Shown in pieces: positions 48,251 through 59,214 of a stretch of DNA of 64,000 nt (position 1 is its first letter; the number at the start of each line of letters is the position of its first letter). The translations under genes and the position numbers were made by a program. The DNA is from Paguma larvata (lineage: Eukaryota > Chordata > Mammalia > Carnivora > Viverridae). The notes beneath the pieces are model-generated. The model searched no databases and was not told the DNA's origin. It saw only the letters and a program-made list of their open reading frames with translations. The stretch is taken from contig CM057832.1 in NCBI GenBank assembly GCA_030068075.1, positions 73,871,502 to 73,935,501 of the forward strand, written 5' to 3'.

Positions 48251-49499
48251 GCTGCCCTCCTTTTCTCCAGAAAGTGGCGGAGATGGGGTTTTATTCCAGG
48301 TCTGTCTGATTTCAGGTGTCTCGTGCACTTTCCACTACGCTGGAAATCAAATAATTGGCAGGTTGCGTGGGTGTGTATGTGTGTCTGAGTGAATGTGTGG
48401 CTAAGTTCAAAATATGCAATCCTGGACATCTCAATCATGCGACCTGAAACTGCTACCACTTTCTGGAAGCAGTGTTCAAAGAGCTCACCACGTACCCCCT
48501 CCTAAGACAGACAGAATTGGCTCATACAACCGGGAACATTAGCTGATGTGGATTCAAATGTTCAAAATCTAACGGTCCCACAGGGCAGCTGGTTCCGATT
48601 GTGATCTTCCCAGAGGACAGGGCGATTTCTTGTTGGTTTTGGGGTCCCCATGGCTTTGCTGCATGAGTAGAAAATGAGTAGAAACCACAAACTTGATTTG
48701 TGTTTTGAGGGGAGAAATTCATTCAAGTTCTTTGTACTGGGACACAAGTGACTTGGGCCTGGAAAAAAAAAATGGATGTGGAAGATGGACAAGGGGAAAG
48801 GAGAAAATACTTTAGGAGAGGAGGAGAAAGGATTGGAGGCTGAAATAAGTGCCGTGTCTCTGTGACCCAGGCACGTGATTAGATTGACAAGTAGAAATGG
48901 AGTTCGAGCAAGTGAAAAATGAGTTTGGACTGAGGATGTAGATAGGTCCTGAAACATCAGACAGATGTGTAAAATGGGTGTGCTTGGCCAAAGGGAGCAA
49001 TTGGAGATTTAAGAAGAAAATCAAGAGGCGGAAACACATTTGGTGGACAGTCACCCTGGTTAGACGAAGCTGGATGAATTAGAAGGGACAACTGGGAAGT
49101 CAGCTAGGAGATGGCCTCAGTAGGCCAGAATGAGGGGATGGAGCTAAAGTCAGCAAAATGGTGATGACAAAGTGATTCTCAGAAAACCCGGTCCCAGGAT
49201 CTCCAGGAAGGGTAGGCTTTTGAGCTCATCTGCTCTAGCTGCCGCCTTCCCCTCTCCCCTGGGGATCAATTGTCTCCATGACATTCTATTCTAGTGACTG
49301 CCCAGTGTTTGGATGAAAAATGAAGAGGCATGGAGAACTCCCTACCTCCTCTTCCACTTTTGGAAAACTGTATCAGAGATGTCGTTGTATGAGGCCAAAC
49401 TTGGCCTCCTTGTGAGTGAATTTCATACATCGGGCATTTCAAAAGCAAGAAACAGCTGCTCTGAGTGAAAAGCACGATATTTATGGGAATAGTGAAACA

Positions 49500-49840
49500 A
49501 GTCAGAAACTGAGTCCAAAGCTCAAACAGGTGGCTTTGAGCAAGTTAGAAAAACTCAGTGTGCGTCTTCTGTGACAGTGGAGATAATCCATGTCCAGCCT
49601 AGTATCTGGTCTCTTTGGATGATCAAACAATAGGTCTAGTGACAATGTTTCAGGAACTTCTATGGGTTCTCCAACCCCCGTTTCCAGAGCTGCAAAATGG
49701 AATAAATATACGTAGTCCTATTATACAAATAAATAAAGTCCTATTACAGAAAGTTGTTGTGACAACCACATTTGATAAAATCTTTATAAGCACTTAGCAC
49801 AGTGCTTATCAATGATGAATAAATGCTATTACTATTATTG
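49500..49840 (+). repeat. MIR-like, diverged
   Basis: ggctttgagcaagttagaaa, gtggagataatccatg and a 3' part gcacttagcacagtgcttat followed by gatgaataaatgct suggest an old, interrupted MIR. Confidence 0.4.
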
Positions 49841-52539
49841 ATACATGTTGACTGCATACAGGAGATGAGTGAAAAAAGAGGCGTCCAATCCATGGCCTTG
49901 AACTTGAGGGAGTGAAGAGATCATAGTAGTATTGGTGGTCTGAGAATGGGAAGGAAGCTGATGGTGACGAGCTGGAAGATGTTTTGAAATTACAGCTCCT
50001 GGCATAGCTCTTATGTTTATACACATGCCACAGGGGCGATTTTGACAGTGGCTGGTTTTTGGGCCTGCTCAACAGCGAGCGGCTGTGTTCCCTCTCTGAC
50101 ACCCTCATAACAAGAGTTGATGGAGTAAAATACAGTGCAGGCATTCACAGCCCATTCCGCCCAGAGCCGTGCCATAAACAATTGGGAGCTCATCGCATTG
50201 TTTACCAGATAGAGTGTCCTGTTTAGATGCCAAGTTGGGGAAAGAAATGTCATCATCTATGAATTCCTGTGGAGGGGCCATCCCGTTCTTGGCCAGGATG
50301 ACTGTTTTGCAGAAAAGCCACGCATCTGTAGGTGCTCAGACATAAAACCCGTGCAGAAGGAAAGTATATTGTCACAAAGAGCTCTTACTATGATGGTTTC
50401 AGCTGCTTACTTGGATTTTGTGACCATTCTAAAAGATGTTTTCAGTCAGTAACCAAGTCTTAGGTAAAGAATGAATTAGTAGCAACAGGCTAAAGGTGCA
50501 TGCTAGTGGAGGCAATGCTTTGAGTTTCATTGAGGAGTGTCCTTGTACCAACAAGACTAAGTGCCTAGTGAGTGAGGTAAGGGCATGACTTTGCTATGTT
50601 TTTCTGTTCAGGAGAGAAAGCGAGATTTGGAAAGTCTACTTCTCCCAAAAGTTTCTTCAGTTGACTATCAGAGAAGCTGATCTCCACCTAGGAGATCCCC
50701 TTTTCACAGACGAAGAAACCAACCATAAGCATTTATACAACTTGCCCCAAATCACACAATTTGTCTTGTTCCTTATCTAACTATGCTGATGGGGGAAAAA
50801 GACAATCATTGTGGGAATTTGTGAAGAGAACAAAAGACAAAGTAATACCCAGGGATGATTGAAGATCTGCCATTTCTAGGTTGTCAAAGGACTGGATACT
50901 AGAAAGATATTATAGGAACATTCAACAGACTCTTCCCCTGTGGTAAATGTCTAGTTATTTATTCTGGAATTTCTTCTAGTTCCCAATCCTCAAATATCTT
51001 CCATAAAGAGGAGATTTCTAAAGAGCACTTTACAGTCTAGATCAGTCTCCTGAGTTCAATAATTCTGTATCTATGGCCCACCAGACTCTATATGTGTACT
51101 TTGCAGGTATCTCTAACTCAACATGTTGAATAAGACTAAGCATCTTAAACCAGTACCCATACTCCTCTTATACTCCCTATCTCAGGGAGCACTTGCACCA
51201 CCATCCAAGCTGGAGGGCCAGTGTAGGGAGCTCGTCCTTGGCCTCACCCTTCCCCACATAAAATCTCTCACAGTTTCTATCAACCCTATTTCGTGAATGT
51301 CTGAGTTCTGTCATTGCTTCCCCACATGACTTCTAGTGCAATCTCTCCCATTTCAAGTGGGAGATTTATCTTCAACGTGGGTCTTCCAGACTCATGATGT
51401 GGTCTCCCCATCCCGCCCCCATTCTGTCCACTCTGTAACCAAAGCGATTTTTCACCAATTCACACTCGTACTACCCTCTTGCCTAAGATCACCCAGTGTC
51501 ACTCCCTCAGTACAGAATACAGCCCAGAGAATGACTTGTACAAGTGTCTTCAAAATTTGACCCCCAACCGTCAATTTCTAGCCAATCCTCTTCTGCTCTC
51601 TTCATGAACTGCAGCAGACTCTTTGGTGACCCCCCCCCCCACACACACACATCCTTGCCTCTACCACGTCAGTGTGTAGAAATCAGCTTCCAGGAAAAAG
51701 CACCAGCTTGTATGAGTGTGGACCTTCTCTGGTGCCTCGGAAGGCTCTCTGAAGGGTCCACACACAGATCAGAAAAACCAGGTTGTTGATCCCAGAAGTT
51801 TTCTTCAGCCAACGATGGGAATTTAGAAGACGATAGCTCCATTGCCCCTCCGGAGAGATAACTGAGGCCTGTCTCCTGTACCATTTTCCAGTGTTTCCCC
51901 ACAGCACTGAGTTCTAGTCACCTCCATGGTAGCTGGCTTGATAACATAACCTTCATTTCACTTTCTCACTCTACCACTGGCATTTCCTTTCACTACCCAA
52001 ATAAACCTCTTGTACTTACTTGAATCTTTGTCTCGAGTCTGGCTTGTGAAAGGGGGACAACTGAGATCCACCGCTAGGTTCTGGCATTCCCAAGAGGCTT
52101 CCAGGTCTCCAAGCCCACCATCTAGTCTCCCACTTAGACTATCCGTTTGGTTTGTGTCTACTTCCTTCTCTCTTCTCCCAGAAAACCCGTTCTGGGAAAC
52201 TCATTCTTTACAACTGAAACCTTCCTGTACACTCTTTCCTGCCACACTATTATGCAGCCAGACTGATTTTTTTTTTTTCTGTGCTCTATGGTGCTTTGTA
52301 CGTGTTTTTAATGCATCCTACACATACACTGGTATTTCTGCCCACATGTGTTTCCTCCATGGGGCTAGATGTTCTTTGAGATCAGGTATAATTTCCCATG
52401 GTCTGGACTACCATTTGCCATGTGAAACAGTGGTCAAAACATTTTGGTGAATTAATAGATGGGCATGTTTTGGGGTTAGGGATGCAAAAAGCTACCTGCC
52501 AGCTGATACCTCTGCGGAAACATTCGTGCTAATGTTCAA

Positions 52540-52695
52540 CATAATTATTCAGCACCCGCTACACTCAGGCACCATTCCAGGTATTGAGATACAATAGTGG
52601 GCAAAACACAGGTCTCCTCTCTGGTGGAGCTTACATTACAGCACAGGAGTTGATAAATGATAAATACAATAAAAAATTTCTGAATAGTTAGTATG
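52540..52695 (+). repeat. L2 3' fragment
   Basis: attcagcacccgctacactc, ggcaccattccaggtattga and gtggagcttacattacagc are typical of the L2 3' end. Confidence 0.6.
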
Positions 52696-53283
52696 GTTAG
52701 AAACTAATAGAAGCCGTGGGGAAAAAAAAATGAGGACAAGCAAATCAAAGTGCTGGCAATGAGTGGTGATGGGAATGCAGGTTGTAAGCAGTAGACTATA
52801 ATAGGATCCAGGAAACCACTGCAGTAGAACCCCAGAAGAGAGCGTGTGATTAGGCCGGACTTATTCTGAAAGTTAGTTGACAAGGTTAATTACCAACATG
52901 CAGTACAGTAATTTTGCTTCCAGTAAGATAGACATTTGTGCTTCAGAGTACACAAGCCCTCTTCTATCTAGGCTTGTAATATTCTTAGTTAAAAATGACT
53001 GCTTTCCTAGACATGTGGTCCCCAGGCAGATTGCCTGCTGCGAATCCAATTTTTAATGCAAAATGTCTTTCCAGCACAGAAGCGCACTGCCAATTTATTA
53101 AAGTTTGTGGAGAGAATGAGATCAGTAGACAAAAGCATATTAGAGAGGGGTGCTCTGTTTCGGGAGATAAAGTGAGGGGTGAAGGAGACCATGGATGCTG
53201 CATATAGAAAAACAGACGTTCTCAGCTAAATTCACATCTCCCCTACCAACAGTCAGCAAAAAGCAAAAACACCCAGGTTGCAA

Positions 53284-53311
53284 AAAATATATATATTACA
53301 CATACATACAT

Positions 53312-53345
<34 letters not shown>

Positions 53346-53346
53346 T
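53284..53346. repeat. AT/ACAT-rich microsatellite
   Basis: Runs of TA, then ACAT units, then about 12 AT units. Self-complementary and likely to form hairpins. Confidence 0.9.
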
Positions 53347-54387
53347 GCATGGGCAATCAGAATGATTGTGCTGTATCTAATGCACTAATAATACAGTGAA
53401 TTTATCTTTCGAACTTTCTCAAAAAGAACTGCAGAGTAGGGAGTTAAATGGTATCCAAGGGTATAAGAACAATTTTAGGGAATTAATGATTTACAAATGA
53501 GACCAACAGAGATCCTAAGGGAGATAATGGCTCACCATAACAAGAAGCTCTAAAAATTAAATTCTGAAACTATAATCTACAAAGTGTCTCAGTAAGCGAG
53601 GAAAGGCAAGAGGCACTTAAATCAGTACCACTTCGCAGAGAACTCTGCCAAGTTTGGTATCTGTCAGGAGGCTGGAGCTTTCAGGATTTCCTGATGGGAG
53701 CCTCCACATCGACAGGAGATGGGATCTCAAGGGGGCTGTGTAAACCTTTTAGGGGCTCCCTGAGCACATAATACCAGCCAGGTCCTTTACATGACACATG
53801 GGGCAATTCACGGTCAGCCCTGGACTGCAGCCCTGGACTGTTCCTCTCTTTTACCCTGTGCCTCACCTCCTTGCATGCTGGGCTCCAGCAGGGAGAAACT
53901 CCTGGCACTTTCCAGATGTTCTAGGCTATTTTGCACTTTCCCATCTGTTTCTGGTCTCTTCCTCCAGCTCCATCATTTTACTCCTGCCTCCTGCCCAGAG
54001 GACTGACTACCTGCTCTGTTATATCCCTAGAGAACATTTCCTCCCCTTTCTTTTCATAGTACATCAGGGCATTTTCTCCAGAGCATTTATCTGTCTTAAT
54101 TATGGTATAAAACCCATAAAGGCAGAGTTCCTCATTACAGTATATCCCTTGAATCTAACACGCTACTTGGCATATAGTACGTGTTCCATAAAAGGTGAAT
54201 AGATGAATAGAGTTAGTGAATTGGTATAACACAAAAGAATAATAGGAGGCACTTAGCAATCTAGTGTACCTTTCTTTAGTAATGTAAAGTGTACGGCCTA
54301 GCAACCTTCTCTTGAGGGTATATTATTATTTCTATTTTTCTAATGAAAGATGGTGGCTCAGAGGATGAGATGGTTTATGTAAGCATG

Positions 54388-54836
54388 GTGTGCTGAATAA
54401 GAGCTCCCAAAGATAACCAGGTCCTCGTCCCCAGAACCTGTGAATGTTACATATGGTAAAAAGGGATTTTTTTCACAGATGTCATTAAGCTAGAGATTTT
54501 GAGATGAGGAGGTTACCTTGGGTTATCAAGGGGGGACCCAAGCATCTTAGAGGGAGATGTAATGATATCAGTAGAAAGAGATTAATAGATGTTGATGTTG
54601 GCTTTGAAGTTGGAAGAAGAGGCCACAAGCCAAGGGAATGCAAGGCAAACAGTGCTAGACACTGGAGACAAGGAAATGCTCTCTCTTTTACCTTCTGGAG
54701 GGCGGTCCTATGGACACCCTGATTTCTAGACCCATTGCTTATTTCTGGACTCCAGAACTGCAGGAGAATAAATATGTATTGCTTTAAACCACCATGTTGT
54801 GATTGTTTGTACAGTAGCTATAGAAACTAATATGCC
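54388..54836 (+). mobile_element. MaLR/MLT1-like solo LTR
   Basis: Starts tgtgctgaataagagctccc. It contains cacagatgtcattaagctag, gctttgaagttggaagaaga, ggactccagaactgcaggag with aataaatatg (LTR poly(A) signal region), and cagtagctatagaaactaat at the end. These follow the order of MLT1-type MaLR LTRs. No internal genes are seen. Confidence 0.6.
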
Positions 54837-55309
54837 AAGATTACAAATGTCAGTCAGAAACAGAAGAGCCAACTGATGTGTTTGTCCTGACATTGGAGCT
54901 CCGCCATTAAGAGCTGTGTGGTTTTGGATGAGTCATTTCCCTTCTTAGTCTCAGGGCAGAAAGCCACGAGCGACCCTTCTTGCAGGAAGAGTGTCCTACA
55001 AGAGCCATGTTACCTGTTTGTGAGGTGGGCTGAGGAACACCTGACAGTTACCTTAGTACTGCCCTGTGGGCGGGCCATTTCCAGAGAGACATTTCCTATC
55101 TGTAGGAAGCCAAATTCACTGTGCCCTGCCCACCACCCAAATGTTTCACAGCAGCACAGTCAGAGAAGGGTCACATGGAGAATCCTGTGGCCTTGGGAGT
55201 GTGGGGGCTGCGGACGGAACAGGGAAAGGGGTTCCCTCTTGCCGAGGGGAAGAGAGGTGCTTCGTACCCACATGCAGCACCTTGTGTCATCTTGTTGAAT
55301 GGTCAGCAG

Positions 55310-55440
55310 TGGTGTCATTATTACTTTTGTAGTTGAATAAAGTGAGGATTAGAGAAATTAAGGAATTTATCCAAGGCTACCTGGTAAGTGGTGAGCTGGG
55401 GCTTGAACCCGCATCCCTCTAGTTTAAGTGCTAGGTCTAC
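55310..55440 (-). repeat. MIR, reverse
   Basis: Contains gaataaagtgaggattagag, ttatccaaggctacctggta and ggggcttgaacccgcat. Confidence 0.7.
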
Positions 55441-55454
55441 ACCTAACCTCAGAG

Positions 55455-55650
55455 CCATGGTTCTTAGGGTGGGATCGGCAGCATCAGCATGACCTGGGAA
55501 TTTATGAGAAACGTGAATTCTCAGCTTTCACCTTGAACCTGAGCGTCACAAATTCTGGGGTGGGTGTGTGGGGGGGTGGGAATCTGCGTTCAAACAACCT
55601 CTCCAGGTGATTGTGAAGCCCACTCCAGTTTGAGAACCGCTGCTCTATGT
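55455..55650 (+). repeat. hAT-type nonautonomous relic (MER5A-like)
   Basis: Contains gcagcatcagcatgacctgg, cacaaattctggggtggg and ctctccaggtgattgtgaag, and ends gtttgagaaccgctg. This is the best-preserved MER5A-type copy in the window. Confidence 0.8.
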
Positions 55651-56014
55651 TGTCCCTCTTGGAGTCCTTTGGAAGGATGATGGCCATGTCGGCTCAGGCT
55701 CAGGCTGCTTGCTTCTCTGAGTTACCACTTAGCATGAGCAGTAGTAAGTGGTCAATGTGCACAGTGCAGGGACATTCCAGATTCGCCATCCTTACACTAT
55801 GGCATAAGGCCTCTTGGTGGGGGGCATCAGAGAGAGGACGAGGAATCCAGCACAGAGTCAGAAATTCTGCTGATTGCCTGGAGGGTGAGTTTGACCTGAA
55901 ACACTTCCTGAAAAAGATAGACAACATCTCTCTCCTGTTTTAGAGTTGTCTGTTAGTTAGCCTGAGACAACAAAAGGAGACTGGCGTTGTTTCTGTTGAC
56001 ATCATAGCTATATT

Positions 56015-56035
56015 TTTTAAATGTTTGTTTATTTT

Positions 56036-56080
<45 letters not shown>

Positions 56081-56234
56081 TGAATGAGTGGGGGAGGGGC
56101 AGAGAGAGGGGGAGAGAGAATCCTAAGCAGGTTCCACACTGTCAGAGCAGAGACTGATCTTGTGAACCATGAGATCATGACTTGAGCCAAAACTGAGAGT
56201 TGGATGCTTAACTGACTGAGCCACCCAGGTGCCT
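56015..56234 (-). mobile_element. Can-SINE, minus orientation, first of adjacent pair
   Basis: Carries an (AG)n run at about 56037-56080 and ends ctgagccacccaggtgcc. Imperfect duplications catagctatatt (56003) and tatggttatatt (56235) flank it. Confidence 0.93.
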
Positions 56235-56246
56235 TATGGTTATATT

Positions 56247-56468
56247 AAAAAGAAAATTTTTTTAATGCTTATTTACTTTTGAGAGAGAGAGAAAGAGACA
56301 GAGGTATGAGTGGGAGAGGGTCAGAGAGAGAGACACAGAATCTGAAGCAGGTTCCAGGCTCTGAGCTGTCAGCACAGAGTCTGACATGGGGCTCGAACTC
56401 ATGGACTGCAAGATTATGACCTGAGCCAACATCAGATACTTAACCAACTGAGCCACCCAGACGCCCCC
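56247..56468 (-). mobile_element. Can-SINE, minus orientation, second of adjacent pair
   Basis: Begins about 12 bp after the previous SINE in the same orientation and ends ctgagccacccagacgcccc. No clear duplication of its own was found. Confidence 0.92.
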
Positions 56469-57282
56469 ATCCCCCAATGATACGTTTTTAAAGCACTGCC
56501 TGTATCTGGAATTCTTGGTGCTAGATATGTATGGTCACTGTGTTCTTGGAGCTTACACACCAGAGAATGAACTACAACAATGAAAAGCCTAGAGAATGCC
56601 TATCACAGAACGGGGCAGGACCTGAATTCAGTTCTGGATGAGGATTTCAGGACTTTGTGTTCTCCCAGCCCCATGAAGGACTTAGCAAACTGGGACATTC
56701 CTGTATGATCTATCTATTAGGTTCTTTTCTGGCAAAGATAGCAGAGGTCACATTGCCCAGGTCCACCCCCCCTGGGAAGCCCTCCATGGCCTGTGAATGT
56801 CTGATCACCTCCTCACGCTGTGTTCTGTGAGAATGGCATAAGTGGGTCTCCATTCTAAATCCTCATGTTTTCCTCCCACAGAGCTAGAGGTGGGAGGTGG
56901 CAGGTGGATTGAGAGCAAAGAACACCAAGGTCTAACCTAGTAGTGAGATAGTAGTAAACTGAGAGGTATATATTTTGGTGGGGGGAAAAAAATCTCAAGA
57001 TAAAATCTTTCTAGGCAATAGGCCTAAAGAAATACTAGTGAGTAGTGAGAATGTAGAAAAACTATTTTTTGCTTCCAATTATTCCTCTGTGCTCAGCTGC
57101 TTCCAACGTAGTTTGCAACGTGCTGGCAAAGTTTACATCAGTTCAACTGTTATTGAGCCGGAGGCTAAAGATTTTTGATCCTTACCTTCTGTCTCCCCAA
57201 GCTGGAGTCAAACCAACAGAAGCAGCAATACCTTACTTCTCCTGCATCTACAGTTGTGCCATAGCGTTTTCATTTCATCTCA

Positions 57283-57498
57283 TTTTTTTTTTTAATGTTT
57301 GTTTAATTTTGAGACAGAGAGAGACAGGGCATGAGTTGGGGAGGGGCAGAGAGAGAGAGGGAGATACAGAATCCGAAGCAGGCTCCAGACTCTGAGCTGT
57401 CAGCACAGAGCCCGACGCAGGGCTTGAACTCACAGACTGAGAGATCATGACCTGAGCTGAAGTCAGACACTCAACCGACTGAGCCACCCAGGCGCCTC
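57283..57498 (-). mobile_element. Can-SINE, minus orientation
   Basis: Near-consensus copy ending ctgagccacccaggcgcctc. Short duplications tcatttcat lie at 57270-57278 and 57499-57507. Confidence 0.94.
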
Positions 57499-57524
57499 TC
57501 ATTTCATTCTTTTAATGCCTCAAA

Positions 57525-57665
57525 AACTAATTATGGAGCAAATATTATGTGTCAGTAACTGTGCTGAGTATGAAGATACAACAGTGAGAAAAAGTAAATG
57601 TACTTCCTCCCCTCCTGGAGCTTAGAGTCTAGAGTGGGAGACAGACATTAATGACCGCAGAAGCA
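57525..57665 (+). repeat. L2 3' fragment
   Basis: attatgtgtcagtaactgtg, gaagatacaacagtgagaaa and tcctggagcttagagtctag are typical of L2. Confidence 0.65.
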
Positions 57666-57789
57666 ACTGTAAAACTGACTCTAGCGATGTGGAGAGAGGA
57701 GTTGGCTGGGCATGGAGGGTGGGAGTGGGGACAGAATCTCTGCAGAGGTTGGTCCTGAGAAGAGGCTTGGCAGTGCGAGGGACTGAAAG

Positions 57790-57897
57790 TCCAGAGTGAA
57801 TGGAGGGGAGACAAGAAGGGAGAGAGAAGGAGAGGGACAGAGGGGGAGAGATTGGGGAAGAGGGAGAGAAAAAGAGGAAAAGGGAGATGAAGAACTT
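57790..57897. repeat. Polypurine tract (GA-rich)
   Basis: About 108 bases consisting almost only of G and A, with very few pyrimidine interruptions. The long frames here on the minus strand are low-complexity Pro/Ser/Leu artefacts. Confidence 0.85.
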
Positions 57898-58214
57898 GCA
57901 GGGTCTTAAAGACCTTAAGGCATCCCACATTTCCCCCAAAAGCAACAGATTTCAGTAGAAGAGTGTTGTGATCAGCTTTGTATTTTGAAAATATCACTTT
58001 GGCTTCCCTGGGAAGCCAGGGACTAGGGAGGGTGCAGAATTATTTGCAGATTGCTTTGGGCAACTGATGATGGTAACTAACCTTGTGCGTTTGTGGAGGG
58101 GATGGAGGGAAGTCTTCTTCAAGAGGTACATTTAACAGGATTTGGTGACAGATCAGATAGAGGACAGGGCAGGATCAAGGATGAATCCAGTTTCTGGCTT
58201 AGGTAATAATAACA

Positions 58215-58465
58215 CATACTGTGTCAAATATACACAGGTACTCTTCTAAGTGCTTTAATCATTTTATCTAAGTGCTTTAAGTCATTTAATCCTCCCAATA
58301 CTCCGAGAAGAGGGAGATGATTATTGTCATCCTTGTTTACAAGTGGGGAATCAGAGGCACAGAGAGATTAAGTGTGTTTCCTAAGATCACACAGCCAGTA
58401 ACTGAGTATCATGATTTGAACGCAGGCAGCCTCTCCCCTGATTCTGTGATTGCAACCATAGCAGT
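58215..58465 (-). repeat. MIR, reverse, with internal duplication
   Basis: Contains tctaagtgctttaa twice (58234 and 58268), then caagtggggaatcagaggca and gatcacacagccagtaactg. The short duplicated step is inside the MIR. Confidence 0.78.
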
Positions 58466-58840
58466 GAATTATCTCTTGGGAAAAATGGGGAGAGACTCAT
58501 TTAGACAGAGATACAGTAGGGCACCCTAGGTTCAACCCAGTCTCCACTCTTAACTCCATTAAAGGGGAGAGGCAGTGGGAGAGCTAATGCCTGGCTAGAA
58601 GGACTTGGAAGGCTGGGATGTGGAAAGGACAGGAACAGGGGCAGCTGTGCTGTTAGAGGAAGAAGGCTCCATTCAGAGCCAGAAGACATGGCTAATCACG
58701 TGGTGAGAAGAGAGCAATTCACGACTCTAGTCCTCTGCTTGCTGACCTCGAGGGGGGCAAGCATACTGACTTGCTAAGAAATGAACAGAGAAGACGTAGT
58801 GCTGTGCTTGACCTAAAGCAGGTGATCAGCAAATGATAAA

Positions 58841-59029
58841 TTTTCTTTTTTATTGAAGTATAGTTGACCTGCCGCACTGCATTAGTTTCAGGTGTACAGC
58901 ATAGTGATTCAACAAGTCTATACATTATGCATGGCTCACCGCAAGCGTAGCTACTGTCTCTCGCCATCTACTCTTACCATAGTGTCAATGACTGTATTCC
59001 CTGTGCTGTGACATTCATCCCTATGACTT
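58841..59029 (-). mobile_element. L1 3' end, short 5'-truncated insertion, reverse
   Basis: attgaagtatagttgacctg, ttcaggtgtacagcatagtg and similar L1 3'-UTR text. Perfect duplications caaatgataaa lie at 58830-58840 and 59030-59040, bounding a 189-bp insertion. Confidence 0.85.
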
Positions 59030-59214
59030 CAAATGATAAACTGAAGTCTGCAGTAAGGGAAGCAGAGAAGAATAAGGCTCATATCTGTCCATCTTTCAAA
59101 AATTTGGCTAATCATAGAGCTCGTTTTAACAGAGCAGACATGGAAAATGGCCATAAGACAAAGTGAGTCTATCTCAGTGAGTACAAATGGTACTAAGATA
59201 GAGCTTACTGGTGA

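Noticed and set aside
48013..48459. 148-codon minus-strand open reading frame, the longest in the window
   Set aside because: It crosses a reverse MIR and has no recognisable domain, splice context or codon pattern. A chance frame.
52010..52450. 146-codon plus-strand open reading frame
   Set aside because: Contains a homopolymer Phe run from a poly(T) tract and low-complexity Ser/Leu stretches. No family recognised.
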